Shown here in pieces: positions 23,101 to 36,900 of a stretch of DNA of 64,000 nucleotides. Positions within the stretch are counted from its first letter, which is position 1; each line of letters opens with the position of its first letter. A model generated the notes under the pieces. It was not told the DNA's origin, did not search any database, and saw nothing but the letters and a program-made list of their open reading frames with translations. This DNA comes from Biomphalaria glabrata (Eukaryota > Mollusca > Gastropoda > Planorbidae): the NCBI RefSeq assembly GCF_947242115.1, contig NC_074725.1:26699398-26763397 (forward strand), written 5' to 3'. A program made the position numbers and the translations under genes.

Positions 23101-26100
23101 AGGATTGGAATCTAGAAAAGAATCAGAGCCAAAACAAGGACTGGAATCTAGAAAAGAATCAGAGCCAAAACAAGGACTGGAATCTAGAAAAGAATCAGAG
23201 CCAAAACAAGGGCTGGAATCTAGAAAACAATCTGACTCAAAACAAGGACTGGAATCTAGAAAAGAATCAGAGCCAAAACAAGGACTGAAATCTAGAAAAG
23301 AATCAGAGCCAAAACAAGGACTGGAATCTAGAAAACAATCTGACTCAAAACAAGGACTGGAATCTAGAAAAGAATCAGAGCCAAAACAAGGGCTGGAATC
23401 TAGAAAAGAATCAGAGCCAAAACAAGTGCTAGAATCTAGAAAAGAATCAGAGCCAAAACAAGGGCTGGAATCTAGAAAAGAATCTGACTCAAAACAAGGA
23501 CTGGAATCTAGAAAAGAATCAGAGCCAAAACAGGGACTTGAATCTAGAAAACAATCTGACTCAAAACAAGGGCTGGAATCTAGAAAAGAATCAGAGCCAA
23601 AACAGGGACTGGAATCTAGAAAAGAATCTGAGCCAAAACAAGGACATGAATCTAGAAAAGAATCAGAGCCAAAACAAGGACTGGAATCTAGAAAAGAATC
23701 AGAGCCAAAACAAGGACTGGAATCTAGAAAAGAATCAGAGCCAAAACAAGGGCTAGAATCTAGAAAAGAATCAGAGCCAAAACAAGGACATGAATCTAGA
23801 AAAGAATCAGAGCCAATACAAGGATTGGAATCTAGAAAAGAATCAGAGCCAAAACAAGGACTGGAATCTAGAAAAGAATCAGAGCCAAAACAAGGACTGG
23901 AATCTAGAAAAGAATCAGAGCCAAAACAAGGACTGGAATCTAGAAAAGAATCAGAACCAAAACATGGACTGGAATCTAGAAAAGAATCAGAGCCAAAACA
24001 AGGGCTGGAATATAGTAAAAATGCAGAATTAACACAAGAACTGGAATCTAAAAATAAATTAGAACCAAAACAAGGGTTGCAATCTAGAAAAGAATCAGAC
24101 CCAAAACAAGAGCTGGAATCTAGAAAAGAATCAGAGCCAAAACAAGGGCTGGAATCTAGAAAAGAATCAGAGCCAAAACATGGACTGGAATCTAGAAATG
24201 AATCTCAGTCAAAACAAGGACTGGAATCTAGAAAAGAATCAGAGCCAAAACAAGGACTGGAATCTAGAAAAGAATCAGAGCCAAAACAAGGACTGGAATC
24301 TAGAAATGAATCTCAGCCAAAACAAGGACTGAAATCTAGAAAAGAATCAGAGCCAAAACAAGGGTTGGAATCTAGAAAAGAATCAGAGCCAAAACAAGGG
24401 CTGGAATCTAGAAAAGAATCAGAGCCAAAACAAGGGCTGGAATCTAGAAAAGAATCAGAGCCAAAACAAGGACTGGAATCTAGAAATGAATCTCAGCCAA
24501 AGCAAGGACTGGAATCTAGAAAAGAATCAGAGCCAAAACAAGGGCTGGAATCTAGAAAAGAATCAGAGCCAAAACATGGACTGGAATCTAGAAAAGAATC
24601 AGAGCCAAAACAAGGGCTGGAATATAGTAAAAATGCAGAATCAACACAAGGGCTGGAATCTAGAAAGTTATCAGATTTAAAACAAGGACTGGAATCTAAA
24701 AATAAATTAGAACCAAAACAAGGGTTGCAATCTAGAAAGCCATCTGATTTAAAACAAGGACTGGAATCTAGAAAGCCATCTGATTCAAAACAAGTACTGG
24801 ACTATAGAAAGGTATCAGAATCGAAACAAGGACTGGAATCTAGAAATGAATTAGAACCAAAACAAGGTCTGGAATCTAGAAAGTTATCAGAATCAAAACA
24901 AGGACTGGAATCTAGAAAGCCATCTGATTTTAAACAAGGGCTGGAATCTCGAAAGCTATCTGATTTTAAACAAGGGCTGGAATCTAGAAAGCCATCTGAT
25001 TTTAAACAAGGGCTGGAATCTAGAAAGCTATCAGAATCAAAACAAGAACAATCATATATAAAAGAATCAGAACCAAAAGAAGAACTGGATTCTAAAAAGC
25101 TATCAGAATCAAAACAAGGACTGGAATCTAGAAATGAATTAAAACCAAAACAAGAGTTGGAATCTAGAAAGTTATCAGATTTAAAACAAGGACTAGAATC
25201 TAGAAAGCCATCTGATTTAAAACAAGGGCTGGAATCTAGAAAGTTATCAGAATCTAAACAAGGACTGGAATCTAGAAATGAATTAGAACCAAAACAAGGG
25301 CTGGAAAATAGAAAGCCATCTGATTCAAAACAAGCGCTGGAATCTAGAAAGCTATCAGAATTGAAACATGGACTGGAATCTATAAAAGAATCAGAACCAA
25401 AACAAGGACTAAATCCCAGAAAGCCATCAGATTCAAAACAAGGATTGGAATCTAGAAAGTTATCAGAATCAAAACAAGAACTTGAGTCTAGAAAAGAATC
25501 CTACTCCAAACAAGGATTGGAATCTAGAAAAAAATCAGAGCCAAAACAAGGGCTGGAATCTAGAAAAGAATCAGAATCAAAACATGGACTAGAGTCTAGA
25601 AATTTATCAGAACCAAAACAAGGTCTATCAGAATTGAAACAAGGACTGGAATCTAGAAAGCTATCAGAATCAAAACAAGGACTGGAATCTAGAAAGCTAT
25701 CAGAATCAAAACAAGGACTGGAATTTAAAAAGGAATCAGAACCACAACAAGGACTTAAGTCTAGACAAGAATCTGAATCGAAACAAGGACTGGAATCTAG
25801 AAAGCTATCAGTATCAAAACAAGGACTGGAATCTAGAAAGCTATCTGATTCAAAACAAGGGCTGGAATCTAGAAAGCCATCTGATTCAAAACAAGGGCTG
25901 GAATCTAGAAAGCTATTAGAATCAAAACAAGGACTGGAATCTAGAAAGCTATCAGAATCAAAACAAGGGCTGGAATCTATAAAAGAATCAGAACCAAAAG
26001 AAGGACTAGATTCTAGAAAGTCATCAACACAACAAGGACTGGAATCGACAAAGCAAACAGAATTAAAACAAGGGCTGGAATCTAGAAAGCTATCAGTATC

Positions 26101-27979
26101 AAAACAAGGACTGGAATCTAGAAAGCTATCAGAATCAAAACAAGGGCTGGAATCTAGAAAGCCATCTGATTCAAAACAAGGACTGGAATCTAGAAAGCTA
26201 TCAGAATCAAAACAAGGGCTGGAATCTATAAAAGAATCAGAACCAAAAGAAGGACTAGATTCTAGAAAGTCATCAACACAAGGACTGGAATCGACAAAGC
26301 AAACAGAATTAAAACAAGGGCTGGAATCTATAAAAGAATCTGAAATAAAACAAGGATCTAATTCCCACAAACTATCTGAATTTCAGAAAAGATCTCAATC
26401 ATTGATAACTTCTGAACCTAAAAATGATTTTTTATCCAAAGATGTATCTTCTGACTCTGTTAAAGTAACTTCACAAGATCTAGGAGCCCTATCAAAAAAA
26501 GAATCTGAGTTGAAGGATAAAGTTGATTCAAGAAAAAATTCTGAAATCAAACAAAAACTTGAATCCAGAAAGGAATCTAAACCTAGTCATGAGGCTGAAT
26601 CTAGAAAGGAATCTGAGCCTAGTCAAGAAGGTGAATCTATTAAAGAATCTGAACCTATTCAAGAAGGTGATTCTAAAAAGGAATCTGAACCTAGTCATGA
26701 GGCTGAATTTAGAAAGGAATCTGAACCTAGTCAAGAAGGTGAATCTATTAAAGAATCTGAACCTATTCAAGAAGTTGATGCTAAAAAGGAATCTGAACCT
26801 AGTCATGAGGCTGAATTTAGAAGGGAATCTGAACCTAGTCAAGAAGGTGAATCAAGAAAGGAATCTGAACCTAGTCATGAGGCTGAATTTAGAAATGAAT
26901 CTGAACCTAGTCATGAGGCTGAATTTAGAAATGAATCTGAACCTAGTCATGAGGATGAATTTAGAAAGGAATCTGAACCTAGTCATGAAGAGAAATCTAG
27001 AAAGGAATCTGAACCTAGTCATGAGGCTGAATTTAGAAATGAATCTGAACCTAGTCATGAGGCTAAATCTAGAAAGGAATCTGAACCTAGTCATGAGGCT
27101 GAATTTAGAAATGAATCTGAACCTAGTCATGAGGCTGAATCTAGAAAGGAATCTGAACCTAGTCATGAGGCTGAATCTAGAAAGGAATCTGAACCTAGTC
27201 ATGAGGCTGAATCTAGAAAGGAATCTGAACCTAGTCATGAGGCTGAATTTAGAAATGAATCTGAACCTAGTCATGAGGCTAAATCTAGAAAGGAATCTGA
27301 ACCTAGTCATGAGGCTGAATTTAGAAATGAATCTGAACCTATTCATGGGGATGAATTTAGAAAGGAATCTGAACCTAGTCCTGAAGAGAAATCTAGAGAG
27401 GAATCTGAACGTAGTCATGAAGAGAAATCTAGAAAGGAATCTGAACCTAGTCATGAAGAGAAATCTAGAAAGGAATCTGAACCCAGTCATGAGGATGAAT
27501 CTAGAAAAGAATCGGAACCTAGTCATGAGGATGAATCTAGAAAGAAATCTGAACCCAATCAAGATGTCAAATCTAGAAAAGAATCCGAAGCTAGTAACAA
27601 AACTGAAATTACAAAGGAAATTGAACCAAGTCTTGAATCTGAACCAAAAGAATTATCAAGTATCAATTCACAAACTACAACAGCTTCCTTATCTATGAAA
27701 GTATCTGGAACTGGTACCAGTCAGTCTAGGAAAGATTCCAAGCAAGAATTGGAATCTCAGAGATCTTCTCTTGCTCACAAACCAGAAGGCCTCATAGAAA
27801 CATTGTCCAATGATGGCTCTAGGAAAGGATCTGTTACACAAACATCTTATGAACCTAGTCAAGAAACAGCTTCAGCTGGACTCAAGAAGAAACCATCCAG
27901 GCATCAAAGTTTTGAAAGTGAGCAAGCTGTCACCAGCAATGATACATTAGTGAAAAAGGATGGTCCGTCCAAAACTGAG
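20120..27979 (+). CDS. Giant repeat exon (2,620 codons) of the FUN14-like gene
   Basis: A single uninterrupted frame of 7.86 kb ends at the donor GAG/GTAAGA. After a short unique start ([17 protein letters not shown]) come about 170 copies of a 36-bp/12-residue unit, typically [12 protein letters not shown], to about 26370. A unique spacer (26380-26550) follows, then about 28 units of an acidic variant ([12 protein letters not shown]), then about 140 unique Ser/Lys-rich residues. Length changes inside the array keep the frame, which argues strongly for translation. The type-1 unit is a near-neutral polyampholyte with no cysteine and no hydrophobic cluster, so it is probably disordered or extended. 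The first ATG in the open frame is taken as start, but an acceptor just upstream (ACAAAG before AGTGATTCT) would make this an internal exon. Confidence 0.8.
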
Positions 27980-30900
27980 GTAAGATTTGCAGAAGAAAAG
28001 AATTGTTCTAATTGTATTGCTGTTCAGTTGAATAGTGTCTACTTTTCTTGACCTCTCGGATCAACTTGTAATGTTGTTTTGAAACCTTGTAATGCAGATT
28101 TTTGTTTAAAGATGTTATTTTGGATATGCCAGTAAGGGTAAAGTTCTTGGTTACTAGATTTTTAAACTACTAAACTTAGCTTCCCTTGCTTTATAGATTT
28201 TCTTTTTTTTTAAAGAAAAACAAAGGGGAGGGGGGGGGGGAATAATACATACTTTAGAAAATGTAAGTAATCAAGACAGATCATAATTTTTGTTTTACAC
28301 CAAGCTAATTTATTTAACTGAAAATGGATGAAAAGAAATCAAGACTAGCCATCATTTCTACTTATGTGCAAATTTGATTTTGGAAGTACACCTTGACTAA
28401 AGAAATTTAGACAAAAAACAGTATTAAATTTAATTTTCAGTACGTTTAAAAATTAAAATGGATAAATAAGTAAAGTTACTCTATGTTAAAACTTTAAAAT
28501 ATTTATTTTTTTACATTATTTTGCTATATTATATTTCATAAGCACATAATGGTTCGTTATAAAATGAATATAAAGGATAACTCAAGTACAGTTTTATTAT
28601 TATATTTTAATATGTCTTAAAAGTTGATCCTATGTTTCTAACATTTAAATTCCACACAAAAGCACAAAGAATTAGTGTAAGGATTTAAAAATTAAAATTG
28701 TGCGGTTTAAATTGAAATAAACCTGTTGTATTGGGTCTGAAGGGTAGACAGTGTTGTCACCTCTCCATATGTTGCTCATTATCTCACTGTGTTTAATATT
28801 TCTGCTGCTTGAAATCTGGATTGTACATTTCCTTTTTCTATTAGAGTTTTTGAATCTTTTTTTTTTTCCAGAGGATAAATTAGCAACAGTTAATATTTTT
28901 TTTAGTCTTAAATATGATGGGCTTAATAAAAGTAGCTTAAGTTATAGTAGATCATAACGAACTAATTTTGTCAGTTAAAGCCACTAAATATTTTCAGCTC
29001 TCCGATGGTTAGTTTTAAAAGTATGTTATTACAATAATTATGTTCATTGTTTGTTTATATTTATTTGACTTTTAAACAATTTTTTTATTGTAATTTTTCT
29101 GTTACTTTTAAAAATAATTTTTGAAAACATGGTTTCTGTTTTTGAAAACAATGATTTTATAGCTAAATTTTTAAAAAATTAAAAAAAATGTAAGTTTTAA
29201 TTTCATGTGAATGACTTTATGTTAACAATTCAATTAAAACTGCAGTGCATTTTCAAAAGCAAAATGTTTAAATTTGAAGTTGTGTTTTTGTGTTTGTTTT
29301 ATTGTCTATGCTTTGTGTCTGCATACACATAATGTACATTGGTATAGTTGTTAGCATTATTTACACAAAAATGTGCTGGCTGCTGAGATTTTTTCACATA
29401 AATGAAACAAACCTGTATGCTTGTGTTAATTGAAATTATTGTTTATTGGTTTGAAACTTAAAAAAGGATTTTAAGGGACAGCTTCCTTCAGTTAACAAGT
29501 CATCTCTAAGTAAAACATTGATAGTAATAGAGTAACAGTAATGCCTCATTTCTTTATTTTCTCTTTAAAACCAAGCGTCAGCATGAAAGACTTTATTTTT
29601 ACTCAAATCTCAAGTCTCATTGCTTTGTCAAAATCGAACATTGCATTTACTGTGTATATTTAGTTGCTGTTTTGTTGTAAACTTTTTGAAAGATGATCTA
29701 CTGTTAGCATAGTTTGTGTTGTCCAAACCATTCTGACAAGCTTAAATGTACCTTACCATCATCATTGTTTAATTGTTTTTAGGGTGAGCTGTTTTCCATA
29801 ATATATATAGTTCTTCATCGGGGTTTTGTGGTTCCTTATGTGGCTGGTGAGACCTATGTGAGCCCGGAATGATAGGGTGCAAACTGGGCATGTTGTTCCA
29901 GCTGGAACTAGTGTCACTGGCCTTGTTTTTTTTTTCTCTAACGCTTTTCTTCTGCCAGCGTTACTCTTGTCCTCTGCAATTAGTGCGCCAGTTTTCACAG
30001 CATGACGCCATGATGCTCTATCATGTGCTTCTGTCTCTCAGGTGGCAGGTTTGGTTCTGAAGGTTTTCAGAGAAGCTTTGAGGTTGTCCCTGATTATTTA
30101 ATCTAAAAGCAGTAATCGTGAGATATACATCGAGTCAAGTTAAAAATAGATGTCGTTGTATATATACTTTGAGTGTATTCATTTGTAATTTTAAAAATTC
30201 CGTTGGTTCTGTGTTCTCTTATAAATTGACTTCAAAACAAACCCTGGAATAAAAATTCAGAAAAGTTTAAATCCATAGATCCAATAAGAAAACTTCACAA
30301 ATCCTAATCACAGTACGTAAAATATTAAAAAAAAATACAATTCCTCCTTTAAGAAACTCATGACTGTTTCATAACAGCTGTGACCTAATGATGGTGCTTT
30401 TAAAAGCTGTGACCTAATGATGGTGCAGTAACTAATGAGTAGAATTCAACAAAAATGGACCATTTTTTACCCCTCCCCCCCCAAAAAATCATGTTTTTTT
30501 TTTTCCTTGCTCTGGCACACATAGAATGCATTATTTTTTTTGTTTAGTTTGAAACTGGTTTTCAATCTTACCTTACCAAACCAAACTTTTTCTCCTGAAG
30601 AGCTGGCTGTTTAGAAATATAGATTTCATTCTAAGAGTTATGACAGCAGGGTTTAATGTAATAATTAACTTATCTTATTGATGTAGTCTCATCAATGTTG
30701 ATGCTTATTGTGACAAGTTTTTTTTTTTTCTTTAATAATTCAGACCAGCAAGAAGACTTTTAAATTTCTTCGTTTATCATCTAATGACTTACCCCATCTC
30801 AGATCAGCTTTTACTTTTTTAAGCACAAGTCATTATATATGCTCATAACACATCACTCATCTAAAAATCTACTACTAGATGTAGATACTCTTACAAAGAA

Positions 30901-33900
30901 AAATTGTTGACAGCACTGGTCAGCACATAAACACTGCAAATACATGTACAAGTCACATGTCCTCACTGTCTATGCCCCCCCCCCCCACACACACACAAAA
31001 AAAAAAGCTAACCAGGACGTACCTTATTATCTCACCACAATGGCAGCCAGGATTAACTTGATACTTTTGTGATAGTGGATCTACAAATCTTAAGTGTTAT
31101 TTATAGTTGATATTAAACACCTTTTTTGTACAATGCAAGAGTTTTAAAGCATTGTTTTTAGTTTTGTTGTACATGTTTTGGATGCTCCTTTAGAATTGAA
31201 ATTTATTACTTTCTAGCCCAAACCTCCTGCAGGATGGTGAGACCATCAAGACAACAGTCCAGAGCACATACCACATGACCAGGCAGTCATCTATTGCTGC
31301 CGACTAGCAAAACAAAATTTAGTGAGCCTTAAACAGACTATATCTCAAGTGATCTTAAATTACACCAATGTTTTAAATCAGTCCACCACATAGGCACTCT
31401 GCGTATGAATGGTCAACAAATTTCAATTTCACACAATTAGAAATACAAGTCTCACTTTTTTTAAATCTTAAGTTATCTCCCCTTTAGTATTTTACCTAAA
31501 CATCACAAATTTGTCCTTGTAGGAATACCTGTTTTTATATACTTTTGTTTCAGAACTCAAAACCAAGGTCTCGAAAGAAAAATTCAGAATCTGTTACATT
31601 TTCAGACAGTCACAATCTCAATCCATCTTCTGCCCATCGCTCAGGATCAAGACCTTCTTCACAATCATTGAATGATGAATCTCACCAGGGTCTAGACAAA
31701 CAATTGGTAAGTGATGTGACTTCAGTTTTGTTCTTCTTCGTTCTCATTTTACATGTCAGAGGGTTCAGATCAGTAATCCTATATCTGAGATAAACCGTGC
31801 AGTGGTTTCCAGATCAGGCAGTTCTCCTTATAGTTTTTGTTCTATGGGAAGGTTTTGGGGCCAGAGTCTTGTTTGGGCTTCTTTATATAGTATCCAGCTT
31901 TGAAGGACATGGTCGGCATTCTCTGGTGATGCTCCACAAGGGCAGGATTCTCTCGTCCCAATTTTAAGCTTCCGGAACATATGTTGTCTCATTCTGTTGT
32001 GTCCGGTTCTGAGTCGAAAAATTATGCTTTGGTCATGTCTAGATAGCTTATAATAGGCGTCCTTTTTCTTTTAATTGGGGTGTGTGCTGGTTCAATTCTC
32101 ATTACTCTATTATTTTCATCATTTCTTCTGGGTAGAGAGGGAATTTGATTTGTTTTCAGTTTTGTAATTATCTCAACTTTAAACTCAACTCAACTATTCA
32201 AAGCAGCACAAGGAAGAGTTCACACTCAATAGCATACAAAGGAATAGCATGGCCAGCACAAAGACCAGACTGACCAAAATTTTCTTTTTAGCTTCATACC
32301 ATGCCTGGTTGCATCTTATAAATTTTACCTTAGTTAACTTAATTGTCTTAAATAATGTCTAAGTTATTGAAATTGTTTAAAGAGGACTAGTTTAATTTCA
32401 GTCTCATTTTTTAGTCACTGTGTTGGATAGTCATTGGGACATTTTAATTAGCCAAATAGTAATTATGTTGATCCTTTATTTATTGTGAGAGATGCGTTCC
32501 AGAACCACCCGCAATAACCGAAATCTGGTCTAGTAGAAACTGAATATTTTAAATAGTAGTTGTACTTTATAATCAGGCTTTATATAATCCCACCCCTTGC
32601 TTTTATGCTACGATAGACAAAATGCAGTAAAACTAGAATAATTAAGTAATAAATCTCTTTCTTGCGCACACGCCACTGTACTAAGCCAATCAAGCGCTGG
32701 GATAAAATGCAAGCTACCAACCATTCATGCGTTGTTTACAATTGTGAGGCGGCGCATAGGGTATCATCTTAGAATTAATAGTAGATTTTTATATTTTTGT
32801 ATACAAATTTGAGATTTTTCATGTAAAAATGTACTAAAATATTTATCTTCCTATTTAACTTCCCTGAACATTTTTGAAATATCAAAGCAGCGAAAGCTGC
32901 ATTGTGTAGTGGTGAAGCACAATATAGATCAGTAGTGCCCAAAAAATGTTGTCCTGGGGGGTCATATTAGTTTCCAACATGTATTATACAGATTGTAAAA
33001 AAAAATGTTGACTCCAATGGAACTGATTCTCTACTATACACTGTCCGCAAAAGTTTGGAGGGGCCAGAGATAGCACCACTTCATGGTAGTAGTTTGGGCA
33101 TTGCTAATATTAATCTGTTTAAAAGTTTCAAACTGTAGCTGAAGAGGTTTGTAGCCTCCATCCATTTCAAAGGATTAATTTTGCTCCCCTTATACAGGGC
33201 AGTAGGCCATCTGTTCCTCATCGCTTGGTCACATACTCTAGGCAGTAGGCCATCTGTTCAACACCGCTTGGTCACATACTCTACCAAATAGTTCTAGACA
33301 AAACTCACAAGGGGTGAAGACAAAAAAAAAAGCATTCGTGTTTTTTTTTTGTTCCTTGTTCTTTACTTTTGTTGTATGAAACTATTTAAAACAGTGGTTC
33401 TCAACTTTTACAGATTATTGGATAGCCACTGAAAATTGTGCTGTTGGATGTTAATGCTATGTGTAAAAAATTGTTAGTTTTTAAAACTTTAGTGATCGTA
33501 GATTGAGAAAATAGCCACTGAAAATTGGGCTCTTGAATGTGTTAATGCTGTGTTTAAAAAATTGTTAGTTTTCAAAACTTTAGTGATCGTAGATTGAGAA
33601 ACACTGTTTTTTGTTTACGTCTTCAGATTTTCAACAGTTTTTTTATTTATTTTTCTCTATTCTTAGAAAAAAAAATTAAGATTTGGTTATTTAAAAGACA
33701 AAAAAATGCAGACACAATAAATAAGGGGACCAACTCTTTCCTTCGTTTATATTGAATTTTTTTTTTTAATTTGAGAAACATGATTACTTTAAGCTGTGTT
33801 CAAATTCTGCAGCCAGACATTGGTGTCTTTTTTTTTTGTTTTTTTTAGTTCTAGCTGGCAGTTTTCTATAGTTGAAAGTTTGAAACATTGTTTGACTGAA

Positions 33901-36900
33901 TGCAGAGGATTTTGATCTGACTGTAAAACCAAAATCATTTGTTGTTTGGGGGGGGGGGGGGGGTAATTGTTAAGTTATCTCCTTGAACTTAAGACTTGAA
34001 CCTCTTCTTGTTCTTCTTGTTTTTCATCTACACCTGTCAAGTCTGAAGTCACCTCTGATTGCCAGTTTCCTTTATTCATTTCTTCCACTCTTGGAAGATC
34101 AGAGTGGCTGTTGTGCGCAGGTCAGTTGCCACACATTAACCAATCATTTGTATTATTTTTGGGCTAATCAATTTTTATCAAAGCTATTTGAGGAGAAAGG
34201 GAATGAACATATTCCTTTTCTGGCGGAATTTTCCATTTGTATCTTCTTTTCTTCCTGTTTAAGTGTCTTAGTATCAACAGTTTTACAAAAATGATGTATT
34301 GAAATATAAACAGTAAAAAAAAGAAAAACACACACACAAAAATCAATAAAAAACATAGCTTGTATCAAGTTTATTTGTAACACTTAGTTTGGATCAGTCA
34401 TGTAATTAAATTTGTAATATTGATCTAGACTAACAATAATAAATCTATGCAATTAGAAATATTTTTACCAATAGTTTTTGGTTAGTGCAATTTCGTGCTT
34501 CTAGATTTCTCAATGTGATGTGACCCTATCACTTGTCTGGACCAGTTGTGAAGAGGCTTGGGGGAAGAATGGGTTATCTGTGTCAATGTTATCGTGATTG
34601 TTTTTTTAAATGCATTAAAAAAAATTTTTACATCTTGAATTTGAACTCAGGGATCAAGCCTACTCAAGGGGACTAATTCAACATGTGCCACCATATCTGT
34701 GACATATGTTTTTTCCCTTGTTCGATACCAAAGAATATAATTAATTACCAATAGCTGATTAACTAATTGGTTAATTTTTTTTTATTGAGTCTTGTTTTGT
34801 CAGGTACAAGAAATAATTGTGCAAAATTTCACCTTGATCTGAGATTGGATGTGGGAGAAATATTGTGTACAAACTTTTACCAGATAGACAGAGAGACAGA
34901 GTGAGTTGATATAAGCTTTGTAATGACAAAAAATTTTTAAAAAGAATAATTGTTTGGAACATTTGATATTTCCACAAAAACTATAAAGTTGGTACCCTTT
35001 ATTCATACATTTAAATAATAGATATTCTGTCTGCATTTTAATGTTCTACGTTTGAAAGAGAGAGTAGTTAAAGACCTTACTCAAATTTTTTATATCAGTG
35101 GGAGAAATGCTAATTCGGTTGAGATATTTATTGTTTATTCATAATGTTTGTAAATAAGTCATCATTATTTAGCTCATCAATTTAACATATCAAAATAAGA
35201 TTATTAACCTAATTCGACTGTATTTCTTTTAGACCCTACCTAAAATTGATGGTCTGGTCAGATCTGAATAAAATTGAACAGTATTATATTTAAACACTCA
35301 CATTATTTTTCAGTAGAATCCAGGGCCAGATCCATTTTTATTAGAACGATTTTCCTTGATATAAATTTGCATGAAATTATGAAGTCTCATAAAGTTTGCC
35401 ATGACTTGGTTTTGAGTTAGATGTAGTTTTCTTTTCTTTTATGATAATTAATGTAATCTTTTCAAAGCTTATTCAATTTAAATCATGGTAACACTAACTT
35501 TAAAAAAGAATTCAATAAACAAAAGCAACAAGGCCAAATATTTATCAGCAAAAATAATTCTCATTCTGCCGAAAAAAATAATAATTCTAATACTCGATCG
35601 TTAGATATAAGCTTTATTTTTCAGACATTGTTATAAATTGTAGTCAGGTTTGTATCTTGAGGTCATGTTTGTATCATGAGGTCATGTTTGTATCCTGAGG
35701 TCTTGTTTGTATCTTGAGGTCATGTTTTTAAATTTAGGTCATGTTTGAATCCTGAGTCTCATATGTATCCCGAGGTCAGGTATGTGTCTTGAGATTATGT
35801 TAGTTTAGTATATTTGGGTAGCAGGCGTCTTGTGATGCGTCCAGTAAATGGATCAGCCACACTTCTCCCACTGATATTGCAAACAGAGAGATGGATTGAA
35901 CTCATTCTCAAGTGTAAATCTGAAAAGAGTAGTCTCCCCTATATTTATTTGTGCTCTGTTTTGTTTGGGGTTCTATTTTTACTTTAAATGTTCACTTTTG
36001 CCTTTTCTATTGTTCGCTAATGTAAATCACAAAGTAAGAAGAAAATTATTTTTTTTCCATTTTATTTATGTAGTGACAAAAAAAATTGATTTAACATTAA
36101 AAAAAAATATGCATCAAGTTATCATTATTAAATAAAATACTAATACTGTTATAAATAGTACAATAGTAATGAAGTCTAAAATTCAGAACAGAAACCCTAA
36201 GCAAAAGAATTATTGTTGATGTTTGTTAAGAGTCTAAAATCCAGTCGAAGTTTTTGTCAGTCTTTACACAAAATGAAAAAAGCTATTAAAGAAAAATTAG
36301 AAAAAGCACATGATATGATTAGAAGAAAGACCTCCAAACCTGAAGACAAAACTGAGGAATCAAAATTAAAAAATGATAACAGTTCCATTGGCAGCAAAAA
36401 AAGCCCTGTGGTTCGCAGCAAGAGCCCTGTGGTTCGCAGCAAGAGCCCTGCGGTTCGCAAACAGAGCCTTGCTGGCAGCAACAAGAGTCCTGCGGTTCGC
36501 AAACAGAGCCTTGCTGGCAGCAACAAGAGCCCTGCGGTTCGCAACCAGAGCCTTGCTGGCAGCAACATGAGCCCTGCGGTTCGCAACCAGAGCCTTGCTG
36601 GCAGCAACATGAGCCCTGCGGTTCGCAAACAGAGCCTAGCTGGCAACAACAAGAGCCCTGTAGGCAGCCACAAGAACCCTGTAGGCATCAACAGGAACCC
36701 CAATGGAGGCTACAAAAACCCTGTAGGCATCAACAGGAACCCCAATGGAGGCTACAAAAACCCTGTAGGCATCAACAGGAGCACCACTGGAGGCTACAAG
36801 AACCCTGTAGGCAGCAACAAGAACCCTGTAGTCAGAAACAAGAACCCTGTAGTCAGAAACAAGAGCCCTACAGACAGCTATAAGAGCACAGCAAGTGCAG

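Larger units (their letters stand above)
28052..31553. other. Intron 1 of the FUN14-like gene
   Basis: This is AT-rich sequence between the donor at 27980 and the acceptor at 31553. Apart from the LINE tail at 29760-30115 and a SINE-B piece at 31165-31300, I see only homopolymers and short random frames. Confidence 0.5.

Noticed and set aside
25501-26370. A 289-residue minus-strand frame ([12 protein letters not shown] repeats) and similar frames at 20155-20571, 21103-21438 and 22330-22665
   Set aside because: They are antisense readings of the 36-bp satellite, open only because the unit has no stop in that frame. They have no independent start, splice signal or unique sequence.
20200-27560. 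Regular short repeats that could suggest a CRISPR array
   Set aside because: The repeats are contiguous with no unique spacers, lie in an open frame, and the DNA is eukaryotic.
26523-27698. A 391-residue plus-strand frame ([12 protein letters not shown] repeats) and its antisense partner at 26852-27562
   Set aside because: These are alternative frames of the type-2 array. The frame continuous with the rest of the 7.9-kb exon is the supported one.
29762-29998. A possible small C2H2 zinc-finger gene
   Set aside because: The finger is preceded by the usual LINE ORF2 C-terminal segment and is followed by a LINE-type 3' end.
36257-36703. A 148-residue minus-strand frame
   Set aside because: It is the antisense shadow of the SPAVR repeat exon and only reflects the GC-rich repeat.
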